Position numbers and translations under genes: made by a program
NCBI GenBank assembly: GCA_002438865.1
Contig: DJRJ01000036.1
Span: 1-6,329, forward strand
Origin: Clostridiales bacterium UBA6363
GTDB lineage: Bacteria > Bacillota > Clostridia > UBA1381
Direction of reading: 5' to 3'
Length of the DNA: 6,329 bases
Shown: positions 5,734-6,329 of the stretch, in pieces
Layout of the letters: every line of letters begins with the position of its first letter
How positions within the stretch are numbered: position 1 is the stretch's first letter
The notes under the pieces: generated by a model
Told to the model about the DNA's origin: nothing
The model's input: only the letters and a program-made list of their open reading frames with translations
Database searches by the model: none

Positions 5734-6329
5734 ATGAAAGTTAGTTATTTTCCGGGTTGTACACTCCGTACAAAGGCTAAAGACCTTGATTTTTACGCAA
5801 GAAAATGCGCCGAAATACTCGGCGCAGAGCTTTGCGAAATAGAAAACTGGCAATGCTGCGGCGGCGTTTACGTGAGCGCAAAGGACGAAATTGCGTCAAA
5901 GCTTTCGAGCGTGCGTGCGCTTGCTGCCGCAAGAGATAAAAATCAGCCTTTGGTTACGGTATGTTCCGCCTGTCATAACGTTATAAAGCGGACAAATCAC
6001 GAAATGCAGACAAATGCGGATTTTGCCCTTAAGGCAAATACATATATGGCACAGGATAAAGAGCCTTCCGAACCGTATAACGGCGAAACGGAAGTGTATC
6101 ATTATCTTGAGCTTCTGCGTGATAAAATCGGCTTTGACAAGATAAAAGAAGCGGTTAAAAATCCGCTTAAGGGCAAGAAAATTGCGGCTTATTACGGCTG
6201 CCTGCTTCTGCGCCCCGGTAAGGTAATGCAGTTCGATGACCCCGAAAATCCGTCGATAATGGAGGATTTCATACGTGCACTCGGCGCAGAGCCTGTCATA
6301 TATCCGGCAAGAAACGAATGCTGCGGCGG
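5734..6329 (+). CDS. HdrB-like CCG-domain iron-sulfur protein (partial, N-terminal 198 residues)
   Basis: The frame is open from ATG 5734 to the right edge, ending inside a codon. AGAAAGGAA upstream (core AAGG, about ten bases before the ATG) is the ribosome binding site. The first CCG domain has C9 (YFPGCTL), C41-C42 (QCCGG) and C77/C80 (CSACH), spaced 31 and 34 residues apart, the pattern that binds the non-cubane 4Fe-4S clusters of heterodisulfide reductase subunit B. A second CCG domain begins at C156 (YYGCLLLRP) and reaches C196-C197 (ECCG) at the edge. No membrane segment or signal peptide is visible. Relatives include HdrB of methanogens, the C-terminal half of thiol:fumarate reductase TfrB, SdhE of unusual succinate dehydrogenases, and HdrB-like subunits of bacterial flavin-based complexes. 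Lying 41 bp after fumarase, it is probably co-transcribed. It may carry electrons to or from a fumarate reductase or an Hdr-type complex encoded to the right. Family certain, partner unknown. Confidence 0.88.
   Translation, partial: MKVSYFPGCTLRTKAKDLDFYARKCAEILGAELCEIENWQCCGGVYVSAKDEIASKLSSVRALAAARDKNQPLVTVCSACHNVIKRTNHEMQTNADFALKANTYMAQDKEPSEPYNGETEVYHYLELLRDKIGFDKIKEAVKNPLKGKKIAAYYGCLLLRPGKVMQFDDPENPSIMEDFIRALGAEPVIYPARNECCG

Overview
The window looks like chromosomal DNA of an anaerobic low-to-mid-GC Firmicute (class Clostridia, plausibly a gut Ruminococcaceae/Oscillospiraceae-type bacterium). This is inferred from the strong consensus sigma-A promoters, GGAG/AGGGGG-type ribosome binding sites, AT-rich intergenic regions, cysteine-rich cytoplasmic enzymes and the gene families present. 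No RNA gene, mobile element, CRISPR array or long repeat was seen. The assignment below class is a guess.

Left part (1-2095): the C-terminal end of a probable carbohydrate-active enzyme runs rightwards and stops at 275. It faces a leftward family-20 glycoside hydrolase (367-1833). A perfect 16-bp hairpin between the two (310-346) can terminate transcription from both sides. The hydrolase gene and galT (2096-3073) are divergent. Their 262-bp shared upstream region carries one clear promoter for each direction, with a cluster of small inverted repeats between the two -35 boxes. A sugar-salvage theme is likely: an intracellular beta-N-acetylhexosaminidase-type enzyme beside the Leloir enzyme that handles galactose-1-phosphate. 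galT ends at a strong hairpin terminator (3080-3110).

Right part (3111-6329): a 246-bp leader region with two good and one weak promoter candidate precedes three tightly spaced rightward genes. These are a lactate/malate dehydrogenase-family enzyme (3357-4301), class II fumarase (4316-5692) and the first 198 residues of an HdrB-like CCG-domain iron-sulfur protein (5734 to beyond the right edge). The dehydrogenase has an LDH-like body but carries arginine at the substrate-specificity position where LDHs have glutamine, which points to malate/oxaloacetate. With fumarase next to it, the order reads as oxaloacetate -> malate -> fumarate. The HdrB-like protein is a candidate electron-transfer subunit for the following step, reduction of fumarate to succinate. 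A Rex-like 18-bp site overlaps the first promoter, which would fit NADH/NAD+-responsive control of a fermentative reductive branch.

The items most worth a second look are the arginine-bearing 'LDH', its physical link with fumarase and an HdrB-like protein, and the Rex-like site. The individual families are well known; any novelty would lie in the combination.
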